A stretch of 6,492 nucleotides of DNA from contig JAJQGR010000285.1 of the NCBI GenBank assembly GCA_021200345.1, forward strand, positions 1 to 6,492. Direction: 5' to 3'. The stretch comes from Lachnospiraceae bacterium. Lineage in GTDB: Bacteria > Bacillota > Clostridia > Lachnospirales > Lachnospiraceae. Shown here in pieces: positions 6,047 to 6,492 of the stretch (positions are counted from its first letter, which is position 1; every line of letters starts with the position of its first letter). The position numbers and the translations under genes are program-made. The notes beneath the pieces were generated by a model. It was given only the letters and a program-made list of their open reading frames with translations, did no database searches and was not told the origin of the DNA.

Positions 6047-6492
6047 ATGAAATTAGGCATCGTTGGGGCCGGAATGATCGTGCGGGAATTCCTGCCGGAG
6101 CTGAAAAAGCTTTCCGGCGTGGAGGTAGTGGCTCTGCAGGGAACCCAAAGGTCGCGGGAGAGAGCAGAAAAACTATGCGCGGAAAATAAGGTGGCGCAAG
6201 TGGTCTATGACTTTGACGCTCTGTGTGAGACCGGTATCGATACGGTATATGTGGCAGTACCCAACGCGCTGCATTTTTCCTGTTGCAGGGAAGCGCTTTT
6301 GCGCGGCAAAAATGTAATTGTGGAAAAACCCATGGCCAGCAATGAGAGAGAGGCGGTTATGCTGGAACGGCTGGCGAAGGAAAGAGGGTTGTTTTTGTTT
6401 GAGGCGATTACAACGCTGTACCTGCCCGCTTTGGGAAAGGTCAGAGAGTGGCTGGAGAAAATCGGGACATTGAAGATCGTCCAGTGTCAGTT
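6047..6492 (+). CDS. Gfo/Idh/MocA-family NAD(P)-dependent oxidoreductase, N-terminal part (3' end outside window)
   Basis: The frame runs from an ATG at 6047 to the right edge without a stop, giving 148 codons of a protein usually about 310-350 residues long. AGGAGG at 6031-6036 sits ten bases before the ATG and decides the start; two nearby upstream ATGs (6016, 6028) are out of frame. The Rossmann nucleotide-binding fold starts at once with MKLGIVGAGMIVREF (GxGxxV at 7-12). VAVPNALH is at 69-76, and the family signature EKPMA at 93-97 contains Lys94, the usual active-site/nicotinamide-contacting lysine. The segment LFLFEAITTLYLPAL (about 114-128) begins the substrate domain; its FEA...LP pattern resembles the dihydrodiol-dehydrogenase-like branch of the family. 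Members oxidise or reduce sugars, inositols and related polyols in the cytoplasm, but the substrate cannot be told from this half. No functional link to the ABC gene is evident. Confidence 0.92.
   Translation, partial: MKLGIVGAGMIVREFLPELKKLSGVEVVALQGTQRSRERAEKLCAENKVAQVVYDFDALCETGIDTVYVAVPNALHFSCCREALLRGKNVIVEKPMASNEREAVMLERLAKERGLFLFEAITTLYLPALGKVREWLEKIGTLKIVQCQ

Overview
The window looks like ordinary chromosome of a Gram-positive anaerobe of the Clostridia, most likely a Lachnospiraceae-type gut bacterium. This is inferred from the style of the proteins: a MetH that ends at its cobalamin domain, a fused ATPase/FtsX-type permease with no periplasmic adaptor gene beside it, AGGAGG-type ribosome binding sites and mid-range GC. 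No rRNA, tRNA, CRISPR array, transposase or phage gene was seen. All genes are on the + strand.

Layout: (1) 1-1578 is the 3' part of metH, cobalamin-dependent methionine synthase, cut by the left edge; the pterin-binding, cobalamin-cap and cobalamin-binding modules are present. (2) 1571-1933 overlaps the metH stop by 8 nt and encodes a 120-residue single-pass membrane protein of unknown function with an acidic, helical outer part. (3) 1934-2129 is a 196-nt gap with a weak candidate promoter and the ribosome binding site of the next gene. (4) 2130-5978 encodes a 1282-residue ABC transporter with the ATPase at the N-terminus fused to a four-helix MacB/FtsX-type permease. (5) 5979-6046 is a short gap with a weak terminator-like hairpin. 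(6) 6047 to the right edge is the start of a Gfo/Idh/MocA-family NAD(P)-dependent oxidoreductase, cut by the window.

The most unusual object is the extracellular part of the ABC protein, roughly residues 290-1140. Inside a recognisable FtsX-like frame it carries about 400 extra residues bracketed by two copies of a TI(N/D)EDAL-type motif. The insert holds a DLSG(L/I/M) pentapeptide-like repeat with a 12-residue super-period, then a long methionine-rich EEQM coiled-coil-like stalk. Two stretches, residues 604-783 (180 residues) and 884-1102 (219 residues), contain no Lys, Arg or His at all. The outer part of the small membrane protein just upstream also has no basic residue over its last 81 positions and shares a DI(D/N)WEE motif with the transporter, so the two may work together at the cell surface. 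That link is inference.

The metH gene and the small membrane gene are probably co-transcribed. The ABC gene may have its own promoter, and the oxidoreductase has a good ribosome binding site and may be read through from the ABC gene. I see no direct biochemical link between methionine synthesis, the transporter and the oxidoreductase.
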